NCBI GenBank assembly: GCA_003451715.1
Contig: DMJN01000276.1
Span: 1 to 38,231, forward strand
DNA length: 38,231 nucleotides
DNA from: Gammaproteobacteria bacterium
GTDB taxonomy: Bacteria; Pseudomonadota; Gammaproteobacteria; Pseudomonadales; Pseudohongiellaceae
Reading direction: 5' to 3'
A model generated the notes under the pieces. It had not been told where the DNA came from, ran no database searches, and saw only the letters and a list, made by a program, of their open reading frames with translations. This document shows, piece by piece, positions 7,897-16,023 of the stretch. A program made the translations under genes and the position numbers. Position 1 is the stretch's first letter. Each line of letters starts with the position of its first letter.

Positions 7897-9507
7897 ATGT
7901 TTAAATCGACTATTCAAAAATTGCTGACCATTTCAGGTCTGGCTTTGTTCGTGGCAAGTTTGTCGGTGAATGCCGACGAAGTATCCGAGGTCACGACCGA
8001 TAGTGGAATTTATCAGGGACATGTATCGGATTACGCCGCTGGCGTTACGGTCTTCCAGGGTCTGGCATTTGCTGCGCCACCGGTGAGAGATCTGCGCTGG
8101 AAGCCGCCAGCTCCGGCCATTCCCTTTGCGGGAGTTCGTCAGGCTGACCGGGTGGGGCCGGCCTGCTGGCAGGCACGTAATTCCAATGCCTCACTCTATG
8201 CTCGCGGCAACCTGCGACGCTCCGAAGATTGCCTTTACCTGAATGTATTTACCGGTGCTGCGGATTCCAGTGACAGCCTACCGGTGATGGTGTGGTTTCA
8301 TGGTGGTGGTAACACGGCAGGCCATGGTGGACCACTCATCTTCGACGGTTCCAATCTGGCTGCCAGAGGAGCGGTAGTGGTTACCGCCAACTATCGACTG
8401 GGTGCCTTAGGATTCCTGGCCCATCCGGCCTTGACTTACGAGTCTGAAAATAATTCATCAGGCAATTACGGGCTTCTCGATCAACTCGAAGTGCTGGAGT
8501 GGGTACAAGAGAATATCGCTGGATTCGGCGGCGACCCCGATCGGGTCACAATCTTCGGGCAATCCGCCGGTGGTACGGATGTCTGCCTGCTGATGTCTTC
8601 GCCGATGGCCCAGGGGCTCGTGGATGGTGTGATAGGTCAATCACCGGGCTGCATAAAGACACAAAACACCCTTGCCAACGGCAGTCATCAGCGCGGCGAA
8701 AATTTCGTGCGCGGGCTCGGTATTACAGGCACTGGAGCCACCACCCTGGAACAGATGCGTGCTATTTCACCCCAGCAGATCGTCTCTGCCGCCGGGGGCG
8801 GTGGCGGTCCGGTCATCGATGGCTGGGTCATTCCGGACCGCCCCTATGACATGCTCGAGTCGGGTCAGCAGAATCGCATCCCGGTGATGGTGGGCGGTTT
8901 AGCCGATGAGTATTTCGGGCTGCAGCACACGGCCCCGGAGATCACCGAGGCGGAGCTGGATGGCTATCTTGAAACCGTGTTCGGTGACAATGCCACTCGT
9001 ATCAAGGCAGCCTATGCCGAACAGATCGCCCGGTCACCGCTGGATGCCCGCAAGGAGATTAGCGGTGACAATGGTTTCATACTGTCGGCTCGCATGTGGG
9101 GAAGACTGGTGGAAAGCAGAGGCGATGACGCCTATGTCTATTATTTCTCACGCAAGCCGCCGGTATTCCGGCTGTACGTTCCCGAAGAGCCGGACTTATT
9201 TGACGATGGTGGCCAGCGTCATTTCGGTGCCTATCATTCCGGTGAGCTGGCCTATGTATTCGATAATCTCGACGTGGTAGGACTGGGCTGGGATGAGGCT
9301 GACCATGCTCTCTCGGAAACCGTGGCTGACTACTGGGTGAATTTCGCCCGCACCGGTAACCCAAACGGGCCAGGTCTCCCTGAATGGCCAACTTATGATG
9401 CAGTCACCGATACGGTGCAGATTCTCGATAACGAAGTGCGCTCCGCTGTGCATCCTAAGAAGGCGGCGATCGACCGAATGGAAGAGATTTTTCTGGATCA
9501 ACGATAA
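7897..9507 (+). CDS. Secreted type-B carboxylesterase
   Basis: A 536-residue protein with a signal peptide ending near SVNA (residue 26) and the complete carboxylesterase type B layout. Visible elements are the VFQGLAFAAPP entry, EDCLYLNVF with the disulfide Cys pair 90/112, oxyanion HGGG (135-138), NYRLGALGF, the nucleophile in GQSAGG (Ser223), the acid in ADEYFG (Glu338), and the catalytic His in GAYHSGELAYVF (His447). Typical substrates are short-chain or aromatic carboxylic esters. It starts 52 nt after the GSDH gene with an AGAGGT ribosome-binding site and is followed 109 nt later by a deacetylase-like gene. The four likely form one transcript with ester or amide removal as a common theme. 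Confidence 0.9.
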   Translation: MFKSTIQKLLTISGLALFVASLSVNADEVSEVTTDSGIYQGHVSDYAAGVTVFQGLAFAAPPVRDLRWKPPAPAIPFAGVRQADRVGPACWQARNSNASLYARGNLRRSEDCLYLNVFTGAADSSDSLPVMVWFHGGGNTAGHGGPLIFDGSNLAARGAVVVTANYRLGALGFLAHPALTYESENNSSGNYGLLDQLEVLEWVQENIAGFGGDPDRVTIFGQSAGGTDVCLLMSSPMAQGLVDGVIGQSPGCIKTQNTLANGSHQRGENFVRGLGITGTGATTLEQMRAISPQQIVSAAGGGGGPVIDGWVIPDRPYDMLESGQQNRIPVMVGGLADEYFGLQHTAPEITEAELDGYLETVFGDNATRIKAAYAEQIARSPLDARKEISGDNGFILSARMWGRLVESRGDDAYVYYFSRKPPVFRLYVPEEPDLFDDGGQRHFGAYHSGELAYVFDNLDVVGLGWDEADHALSETVADYWVNFARTGNPNGPGLPEWPTYDAVTDTVQILDNEVRSAVHPKKAAIDRMEEIFLDQR

Positions 9508-9616
9508 ACACGATGAGCGAGGAAAAGCCCAAGATCCAACGAGCTGAGTTTCTGGTATCGATGCAGCAATATCTTTGTAATTGCACCGCTGCCCGGCTCA
9601 CAGGAGCAGTGCAGTA

Positions 9617-10723
9617 GTGAGTAGCACCGGATTTCTTTGGCACGAAAGATACATGTGGCACGATACCGGCAATGCCGTCGGAGTATTGCCTGCCAACGGT
9701 GAATTTCAGCCCTGGATTCATTTCGAAAACCCGGAAACCAAACGCCGTCTCAAGAACATGATGGATGCCTACGGTTTAACCGACAAACTGCAGGCGATAA
9801 AACCCGAAAAGGCATCGACGGAACAGATACTTCGTGTACACACGCCTGAGTATGTGCAGCGCATAAAATCACTCAGTGCCGATAAAGGCGGCAACGCTGG
9901 TGAGTCTGCACCATTCGGGCCAGGCAGTTATGAGATTGCGTTACTGGCTGCAGGTGGCTGTATCACGGCAGCCAATGCGATCCTTCAAGGCCAGGTTTCC
10001 AATGCCTATGCCCTGGTGCGGCCCTGTGGGCACCACGCCGAAGCCGATCGAGGCCGGGGCTTCTGTATTTTTTCAAATGTGGCAATAACTGCGAAGGAGA
10101 TTCTCGCCCAGGGAGAGCTGTCCCGGATTGCGGTGGTGGATTGGGATGTGCACCACGGCAATGGAACGGAATCTGCGTTTTACGATGACCCCAGAGTGTT
10201 AACCATTTCTCTGCATGAAGATTCTCTGTACCCCTACAACACCGGATCGGTCGAAGATTGTGGTAGCGGTGCTGGCGAGGGTTTCAATGTCAATATTCCG
10301 CTGCCGCCGGGCTGCGGAGGCGGCGCCTATCATGCCGCCATGGAGCGTGTAGTGCTACCGGCACTGAATGCATTCAAACCCGAGATGATCCTGGTGGCAT
10401 CAGGATTGGACGGAAGCACCTGGGATCCTCTGGGACATATGCTGCTGCTATCCAATCATTACCGATCGATGACAGGGCAACTGCTGGATGCTGCCGAGAG
10501 TTTGTGTCAGGGCAGATTGCTGGTCTGTCATGAGGGTGGTTATTCTGCCGGTTACGTGCCTTTTTGTGGCGTTGCCATTATTGAAGCATTGAGTGGAGAA
10601 GAAAGTGGGATAATTGACCCCTTTTCCAGATATGAATCTTCATGGCAGAAATTGCAGCCTAATCAAGAAGAGGCCATCAGTCTGGCTCAGCAAGCCGCTA
10701 CAATTATCAGGGCGGCAGCCTGA
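9617..10723 (+). CDS. HDAC/acetylpolyamine amidohydrolase-like deacetylase
   Basis: GTG at 9617 is preferred over the TTG at 9581 because AGGAG lies 10 nt upstream; the product is 368 residues. It has the arginase/deacetylase-fold signature: PCGHHAEAD with the His139-His140 dyad, DWDVHHGNGT (zinc ligands Asp177 and His179), ASGLDGSTWDPLG (third ligand Asp265) and EGGYS (Tyr309, transition-state Tyr). All catalytic residues are present, so it should be an active Zn amide hydrolase. Bacterial class II members act on acetylpolyamines or other N-acyl small molecules rather than histones. No signal peptide is seen, so it is cytosolic, unlike the three exported proteins encoded upstream. The stop codon lies inside the terminator stem. 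Confidence 0.88.
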   Translation: MSSTGFLWHERYMWHDTGNAVGVLPANGEFQPWIHFENPETKRRLKNMMDAYGLTDKLQAIKPEKASTEQILRVHTPEYVQRIKSLSADKGGNAGESAPFGPGSYEIALLAAGGCITAANAILQGQVSNAYALVRPCGHHAEADRGRGFCIFSNVAITAKEILAQGELSRIAVVDWDVHHGNGTESAFYDDPRVLTISLHEDSLYPYNTGSVEDCGSGAGEGFNVNIPLPPGCGGGAYHAAMERVVLPALNAFKPEMILVASGLDGSTWDPLGHMLLLSNHYRSMTGQLLDAAESLCQGRLLVCHEGGYSAGYVPFCGVAIIEALSGEESGIIDPFSRYESSWQKLQPNQEEAISLAQQAATIIRAAA

Positions 10724-10731
10724 TTTTTTTT
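10706..10731 (+). terminator. Intrinsic terminator overlapping the deacetylase stop codon
   Basis: ATCAGG (10706-10711) pairs with CCTGAT (10719-10724) around a 7-nt loop and is followed directly by eight T's (10724-10731). The TGA stop at 10721-10723 lies in the right arm. This closes the plus-strand unit beginning at 5534. Confidence 0.75.
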
Positions 10732-10807
10732 GTGAATTTCAAAAACCAATCCACTCCCCGTTGAGGAAGGCATGGTCTGGGCTGCAAAAGACCAATGATC
10801 GGGTCTG

Positions 10808-12367
10808 CTAAGGCCGTGGAGTGCGAGCCTTGGGGCCGAGTTGTGTGGGGATGATCTCATAGGCCAGCCTTACCCAGTCGCAGAGCAGGGGTCGTGTGTC
10901 CCGCGGATCGATGACCTCTTCCACGCCAAAGGCTTCCGCGGTTTTAAGCGGTGAGCGGTACTCCTCCAGCATGTCTTCCAACTCGCGGCGTCGGGCATCC
11001 GGGTCGTCGGCGGCTTCGATATCACGGCGATAGGCGGCTTGTACCCCGCCCTCAATCGGCAATGATCCCCAGTCCGCCGAGGGCCAGGCATAGCGCAGGT
11101 TCAAGCCATCGGTCTTGCCATGACCGGCACCCGCCACGCCATAACAACGCCGAATAATTACCGAGATCCAGGGAATTGTTGATTGATAGACTGCCATTAG
11201 AGCGCGACTACCCAGGCGTACCGTGCCTTCTTCTTCGGCCTGTATGCCGATCAAGAAACCGGGGTTGTCCACCAGGTTTACAACCGGTATATGGAAGGTG
11301 TCGCACAGATCCACGAAGCGCATCATCTTTTCCGAGGCGGTGGCATTGACAGCTCCGCCGTGATGACAGGTGTCATTGGCCAAGACGCCGACTGAATAAC
11401 CATCCAGACGAGCCAGACCTACTACCAGGGCTTCGCCGTAACCGGGATTGATCTCGAAGAAGCTTTGCCTATCCACCACTGCTTCGATTATTTCCCGCAC
11501 CTCATACATTTGACGACGGTCTCTCGGAATTACCGAAAGTAGAGATTCATCGCGTCGATCTACAGGATCTTCAGGGGCTATCCGTGGCGGCAGCTGCCAG
11601 ACATTTTGCGGTAAATAGGAGAGAAACTGTTTGATGGTCTCAAAAGCATCCGGCTCGGTGCCCACCTCATTGTCTACCGCACCGCTGCCATGGGCGTGTA
11701 TCTGCGAGCCGCCCAGTTCATTCTTCTCCACCGGCTTGCCGAAGCCTCTCTCGACCACCGAGGGTCCGGCAACAAACAGTTGGCTGGTGCCTTTTATCAT
11801 CAATGAAAAATGCGAGATTGTGACGCGCACGGCGCCGAGCCCGGCCACCGATCCCATGCAGGCGCACACCACAGGTACCTGCCCCATCAGTTGCATAGTC
11901 GTCTCGAATCCCTTCAACGCCGGCACATAGGAATGCCCTACCATTTCCAGCGTCTTCACGCTGCCACCGCCGCCGCTACCGTCTACCAGGCGAACAAGCG
12001 GCAAACGCATCTCCAATGCATATTTTTCACCGTAACCCGACTTGTCGCCGATCTTGGCATCGGCTGCTCCACCGCGTACGGTAAAGTCATCGCCACCGAT
12101 GACCACTCGCCTGCCATTGATGTCAGCCGTGCCTAATACGAAATTGGAGGGAGTAAATGTGTCGAGATTGCCTTCTTCATCGTAAGATGCCTTGCCCGCC
12201 AGCGCCCCGATCTCATGAAAGCTGTCCTTATCCACCAGGGCATCGATGCGCTCGCGAACCGTGAGCCGCCCATTATCGTGCTGGCGCTGGATACGCTCCT
12301 CGCCACCCATTTGCCTGGCCAGCGCTTCGCGCTTTTTCAGCTCATCGATCTCATCCTGCCAGGACAT
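10808..12367 (-). CDS. Acyl-CoA carboxylase carboxyltransferase (beta) subunit
   Basis: Start set at the ATG at 12367, after an AAGGAG box, because the product then opens with the family-typical MSWQDEIDELKKREALARQM. The open frame continues 84 codons further but that part looks non-coding. The 519-residue protein has the crotonase-like N and C halves of carboxyltransferases: TVRERIDALVD, VIGGDDFTVRGG, DGSGGGGSVKT, and later NPGFLIGIQAEEEG, CYGVAGAGHGK, then RDTRPLLCDWV at the end. Such subunits transfer CO2 from biotin to acyl-CoA (propionyl-, methylcrotonyl- or related). No biotin carboxylase or biotin carrier gene is in the window, so the partner is elsewhere or this works as a decarboxylase or uses an unlinked alpha subunit. 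The tannase gene ends 208 nt upstream; that gap holds only a weak A/T hairpin (12553-12569). Confidence 0.87.
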   Translation of the reverse strand: MSWQDEIDELKKREALARQMGGEERIQRQHDNGRLTVRERIDALVDKDSFHEIGALAGKASYDEEGNLDTFTPSNFVLGTADINGRRVVIGGDDFTVRGGAADAKIGDKSGYGEKYALEMRLPLVRLVDGSGGGGSVKTLEMVGHSYVPALKGFETTMQLMGQVPVVCACMGSVAGLGAVRVTISHFSLMIKGTSQLFVAGPSVVERGFGKPVEKNELGGSQIHAHGSGAVDNEVGTEPDAFETIKQFLSYLPQNVWQLPPRIAPEDPVDRRDESLLSVIPRDRRQMYEVREIIEAVVDRQSFFEINPGYGEALVVGLARLDGYSVGVLANDTCHHGGAVNATASEKMMRFVDLCDTFHIPVVNLVDNPGFLIGIQAEEEGTVRLGSRALMAVYQSTIPWISVIIRRCYGVAGAGHGKTDGLNLRYAWPSADWGSLPIEGGVQAAYRRDIEAADDPDARRRELEDMLEEYRSPLKTAEAFGVEEVIDPRDTRPLLCDWVRLAYEIIPTQLGPKARTPRP

Positions 12368-12575
12368 CGGTATCTCCTTACCCGGGAGCGCTAAGTTAAT
12401 GTAATCAAATCCCGCATGCAAGCCAGGTTTTTCGTGGCTGCTGGTTGGGATTGCCCGCCAGACGGTGAACGCAATTGAACTCGGCAAGTATTCACCGTCG
12501 TTGGAAGTGGCCTTCCGGATAGCGCGTGTTTTCGATAAGCCCTTAGAGAAAGTTTTTCGATATGAAAAATAGCCC

Positions 12576-14177
12576 CTAGTTAACTGCAGGCGCAGCACAA
12601 TAGAAGCTGTCGGCTTCATCGGTACTGCCTCGACCGCTGTAGGTAGCGACTTCCGGAAATACGCATAACGGTCGAGTGCGGGTTACTTCGCCATCGACAA
12701 TCTTTGACGCGGTGATGGACTCGGGTGCGATGCCATGCTCCACCCAGTTTTCCAGTGCCGACAAGGCATCGAAACGGTCCGGTCCTGGGCCCCCGGAGCA
12801 GTGACCCATGCCGGGCACCATGAACAGGCGAAAGAAATTTTGAGTGCTGCTCAATGCGGTCTCATAATTGGCGGCACGCATATCGTCGGCAATGACATCC
12901 ACCACGCTCTCGAAATAGTTGATCGATGCCACCGGCGAGATGTCCGGGTCACTCCATCCGTGGTAGACGATCAGCTTTGAGCCATTGTCTCTCAGTGCGC
13001 GAATGTCGGGATCATCGGAATCTACCGCCGGACCGACTTTCTCCAGGGCATATTCCAGGTCGCGATCGAAATCGAATGTGCGGAAATCCCAATCCTCATC
13101 ATCGAACACGAACCAGCGGAAGAAGCCTTCGCCGCCGCGCCAATGGAGCGAGGAATAGGGTTCGGCACCGGTTACCCAGGTACCCCAGCCACCCGGGGCT
13201 GCTTCGCCACCGGGAACCAGGCCGGGATAGATGAGTTCGCCTGACGAATTAGTAACACCTGACCAGATCTTTTCAACTGAAGTAACCTGCTTGGGTGTCA
13301 GGCAGGAATCGTTATCCACGCCTTCCGGGCAGGTCAGAGCAGCCGGCTGGAAATTGCAGGCCAGGGGGTTTTGCAGAATCCCGTCTTCTATGCCGTCCAG
13401 TGCATCACAGGCAGCATTAACCGCGTTACCCAGAGCGGGTAATTTGCTGCGGGGAATCCAGGCGGATTCGTCTTCCAGCATGGCCAGCGAATACCACAGG
13501 TGAGAACCGGCATAGAATCGAGTCCAATCATTGGCTGGATCACCGGCGACAATACCATCGAAATCATAGGGGTAGCGCTGCGCTTCCATCAGACCCATCT
13601 GCCCACCCTTGGAGCAGCCCGTATAGTACGAGTAGGCCGGCGCATCGCTATAGAATGCTTCGGTAATTGCCTTACCGTTAACAGTGGTGACATGCAGCGC
13701 CCTGTGGCCAAAGTCTTCAATCAAATCCGGTCGGCCGGAAGCCCAGGAGGCATCGAAGGGCACGGGACTGACGGTGTGGCCTGTGTCGGTGCTGGCGGTG
13801 GCATAGCCGCGACGCAAGGCGCCCGCCATGGCTCCGTAGCTGATGGTGCCCGCCATGCCGCCGTTACCGACGCCGTTGTACTTACGGTTCCAGTTTTGCA
13901 GAGGCATCCACACTTCGAAATTCACCGCGGGGCTGGTGACACCGACGACACGGCAGAATGCCGGTAGCGCCATGGTGCTGTTTGAGTTCGGTGGAGTAAA
14001 GCTGTTCGCCGCAACCACTTCCGTAGAAGAGATGGTGGTTTCCGCCAGTTCCAGATTGCTCAGTTGATTACAGGCGGTAGCCCAATCACTCTGGGATTGA
14101 GCCAGTGAAAATGAGCTGATCATTAACATGCCGAACAGACTTGTTAGTTTTACGATAGTTCGGTCGGGCAAATTCAT
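12576..14177 (-). CDS. Secreted tannase/feruloyl esterase family hydrolase
   Basis: A 533-residue protein with a signal peptide ending near SLAQS (about 26-28). It carries the tannase/feruloyl-esterase hallmarks: NGGMAGTISYGAM, the GCSKGG elbow (Cys188-Ser189), the YPYDFDGIVAGDPANDW block, GWSDPDISP (Asp410) and PGMGHCSGG (His459-Cys460). Together these form the CS-D-HC motif, where a disulfide brings Ser, Asp and His together. Additional cysteines in the 257-292 insertion suit the lid and calcium-binding region. Substrates of the family are gallate, ferulate or mono-hydroxyethyl-type aromatic esters. It begins 31 nt after the upstream alpha/beta hydrolase gene and has an AAAGGA box, so co-transcription is likely. 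Confidence 0.9.
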   Translation of the reverse strand: MNLPDRTIVKLTSLFGMLMISSFSLAQSQSDWATACNQLSNLELAETTISSTEVVAANSFTPPNSNSTMALPAFCRVVGVTSPAVNFEVWMPLQNWNRKYNGVGNGGMAGTISYGAMAGALRRGYATASTDTGHTVSPVPFDASWASGRPDLIEDFGHRALHVTTVNGKAITEAFYSDAPAYSYYTGCSKGGQMGLMEAQRYPYDFDGIVAGDPANDWTRFYAGSHLWYSLAMLEDESAWIPRSKLPALGNAVNAACDALDGIEDGILQNPLACNFQPAALTCPEGVDNDSCLTPKQVTSVEKIWSGVTNSSGELIYPGLVPGGEAAPGGWGTWVTGAEPYSSLHWRGGEGFFRWFVFDDEDWDFRTFDFDRDLEYALEKVGPAVDSDDPDIRALRDNGSKLIVYHGWSDPDISPVASINYFESVVDVIADDMRAANYETALSSTQNFFRLFMVPGMGHCSGGPGPDRFDALSALENWVEHGIAPESITASKIVDGEVTRTRPLCVFPEVATYSGRGSTDEADSFYCAAPAVN

Positions 14178-14208
14178 AGCAATTATCCTTTGGTTTCGTG
14201 ATGGTTTA

Positions 14209-15090
14209 TCAGTGGATTGCCGTCGGCGCTGGAGTGGGGAGATAGCCCAGTTCGGTTAAGAATCTGTCCACTTCCAACAAGGTACTCTTATACCATTGAT
14301 CATCAAAGCGTCCCTTATTAAAAAATCCGTGAGTGGCGCCTTCATAGCCATGCAGTTGGCAGTTGCCCTTCAGGTCGGTGACTTTGCGACAATAGTCTTC
14401 CACGGTTGAGTAGGGGACTGTGGTGTCGGCTTTGCCGTGGACAATAATAGTAGGAACTGAGGGGTCATCCAAATGGTGATAAGGAGACAGGTCCAAGGCC
14501 CGCCCACGGAATTGCTCCTCGCGGTTCCCGCCGATGCCGCCCGTGTTTACTGCTGGATTGAACAATACCAGGGCATTCGGTTCGGAACTGATGGTCAGGT
14601 CCTCATCGATTTCATCGAATTCACCGAGTGCTGCTGTGGCAGCGGCAAGGTGGCCTCCGGCCGATCCACCTGCTGCCACGACGCGGTCGGGATCTATACC
14701 AAGCCGGCCGGAATGCTCTCTCACCCAGCGAATCGCCGACTTGGCATCGGCCAGCGCCGCGAAGACATCGGTGCCATGCCGATTCAGCACTCTGTAATCT
14801 GCAATGATGGCGGTCATGCCGCGCTCGGACAGGTGCAGGGATTGGGGCACAAACTGATTGATCGAGCCGTTTCGCCAGCCGCCGCCGAAGAAAAACACGA
14901 TAGCAGGAGTCGGGGAGTCTGAACTGGCTCCGAATACATGCAATCGAAGCTCAATATCCCCGATAGTCTTATAGGTATAACTGCTGGCACCCTCGAGAGC
15001 TACAGGATTGGGTTCGATCTGGGCGTGCGCACTGGAAATCAATAGGAAACAGCTTGTGAGCAGTGTAAGGATTCGGCTGCACATATTCAT
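14209..15090 (-). CDS. Secreted alpha/beta hydrolase (esterase/lipase, BD-FAE-like)
   Basis: Start set at ATG 15090, which follows a strong TGGAGG box (15097-15102 region, minus strand) and begins a signal peptide (MNMCSRILTLLTSCFLLISS, cleavage after AHA). The 293-residue enzyme has an FFFGGGW oxyanion segment (an HGGGW variant), the nucleophile in GGSAGGH (Ser143), the acid in HGKADTTVP (Asp222) and His254 in GATHGFF. This fits the HSL/BD-FAE-like esterase group. The raw frame stays open upstream into the DUF1295 gene, but only because that gene carries a frameshift (see next entry); the fused 593-residue reading is not a natural protein in my view. The tannase gene follows 31 nt downstream. 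Confidence 0.85.
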   Translation of the reverse strand: MNMCSRILTLLTSCFLLISSAHAQIEPNPVALEGASSYTYKTIGDIELRLHVFGASSDSPTPAIVFFFGGGWRNGSINQFVPQSLHLSERGMTAIIADYRVLNRHGTDVFAALADAKSAIRWVREHSGRLGIDPDRVVAAGGSAGGHLAAATAALGEFDEIDEDLTISSEPNALVLFNPAVNTGGIGGNREEQFRGRALDLSPYHHLDDPSVPTIIVHGKADTTVPYSTVEDYCRKVTDLKGNCQLHGYEGATHGFFNKGRFDDQWYKSTLLEVDRFLTELGYLPTPAPTAIH

Positions 15091-15119
15091 GGTGAGTCCT
15101 CCAGTTAGAACGATTCTAC

Positions 15120-15990
15120 TCATGGTATTCCAATAAACGGAATCAGAGTAGGTGTGTTTGCGATGTACTGCTGGTAATTGGGATTGGTTCCCCATCTCTC
15201 CTGTCCCCGTGCTTCCAGGGGGCTTGACGCCGCTTACCCTGATCAGCAGGAAGGCAACGAACAGAGGTGAAATCAGTGTGACGAATTGCCAGCCAACCAA
15301 AGTGGGCAGCGCAATGACAGCTATCCCGATCCATAGCAGGATTTCACCAAAATAGTTGGGATGGCGGGAATAACTCCATAATCCGGTTGTTATGAAATTA
15401 TCCGCATTTTCAGCCTGGTTCCTGAACCGGGACTTCTGTCGATCTGCGATGACTTCGATGCCAAAGCCTATCATCCAGAGTAAAACGCCCAGTATGACAA
15501 ACATTCCCAGTGGTCTCTGTGTCATCGAGGTGATAGCTGCCAGACCGGCTGCCATAGTAATGAAAACCCAGCCACCCCCCAGGGTCCAGGCGAACAGGTA
15601 GGGCCAGAAGTGTGGCTTTATTTCAACAAAGCGGGTTTCCCCGCCGGCTCTCTTCCCCCGCAGGAACAGAAAGGTGCCCAGCCTGGCGGCCCAGATTGCA
15701 ATCAGGACACAGAGAATTAGCCCGCGCAGGTCCAGAAAGGGGTGCAGGTAGGCCGCCAGCGCGACTGCCAGGATAAAGGACAGTGAGCCGGTTACATCGA
15801 AGTAGTGCTCGGTCTGCAATAGGAAACTGGGTATAAATACCAGCCAGTGCAGAATAAAACCCACGCAGGCACACAGTAAAAACAGGGGGATTCGGGAAAT
15901 CGCTGCACTGCCCTGGCTGCCGGCGAGAATAATCCCGGCACTAAGCAGCAGGATTAGCAGCATTCCCAGGATTGGTTTCAAGCTATCCAT
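15120..15990 (-). CDS. DUF1295 (steroid 5-alpha-reductase-like) membrane protein, frameshifted near the 3' end
   Basis: From ATG 15990 the product shows several transmembrane helices and the DUF1295 signature WSYSRHPNYFGEILLW (about 210-225). Members resemble isoprenylcysteine methyltransferases and 5-alpha-reductases. After about residue 256 (SGVK) the raw frame becomes unlike the family. Reading the run of five C's (15218-15222, G on the plus strand) as four restores PLEARGQERWGTNPNYQQY and IANTPTLIPFIGIP, the expected family ending, with TGA at 15120-15122. The corrected protein has 289 residues. Either a sequencing miscount or a real +1 mutation is present; if real, the protein loses its conserved tail and runs into the downstream hydrolase frame. 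Confidence 0.78.
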
Positions 15991-16023
15991 GGGCGGCCCC
16001 TTTTTGGGTCTGATTGATGGCCC

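Noticed and set aside
10773..10794. TGGTCT/AGACCA inverted repeat as a terminator of the carboxyltransferase gene
   Set aside because: No U-tract follows on either strand; the stem is only 6 bp.
12553..12569. TTTTTC/GAAAAA hairpin after the tannase gene as a terminator
   Set aside because: The stem is almost all A/T and is not followed by a U-tract in the minus-strand direction.
12368..12619. N-terminal extension of the carboxyltransferase
   Set aside because: The 84 extra codons overlap the tannase gene and lack coding character; an AAGGAG box marks the ATG at 12367.
14209..15990. A natural 593-residue DUF1295-esterase fusion
   Set aside because: The junction sequence is unlike either family, a one-base correction restores the DUF1295 ending, and the esterase has its own ribosome-binding site and signal peptide.
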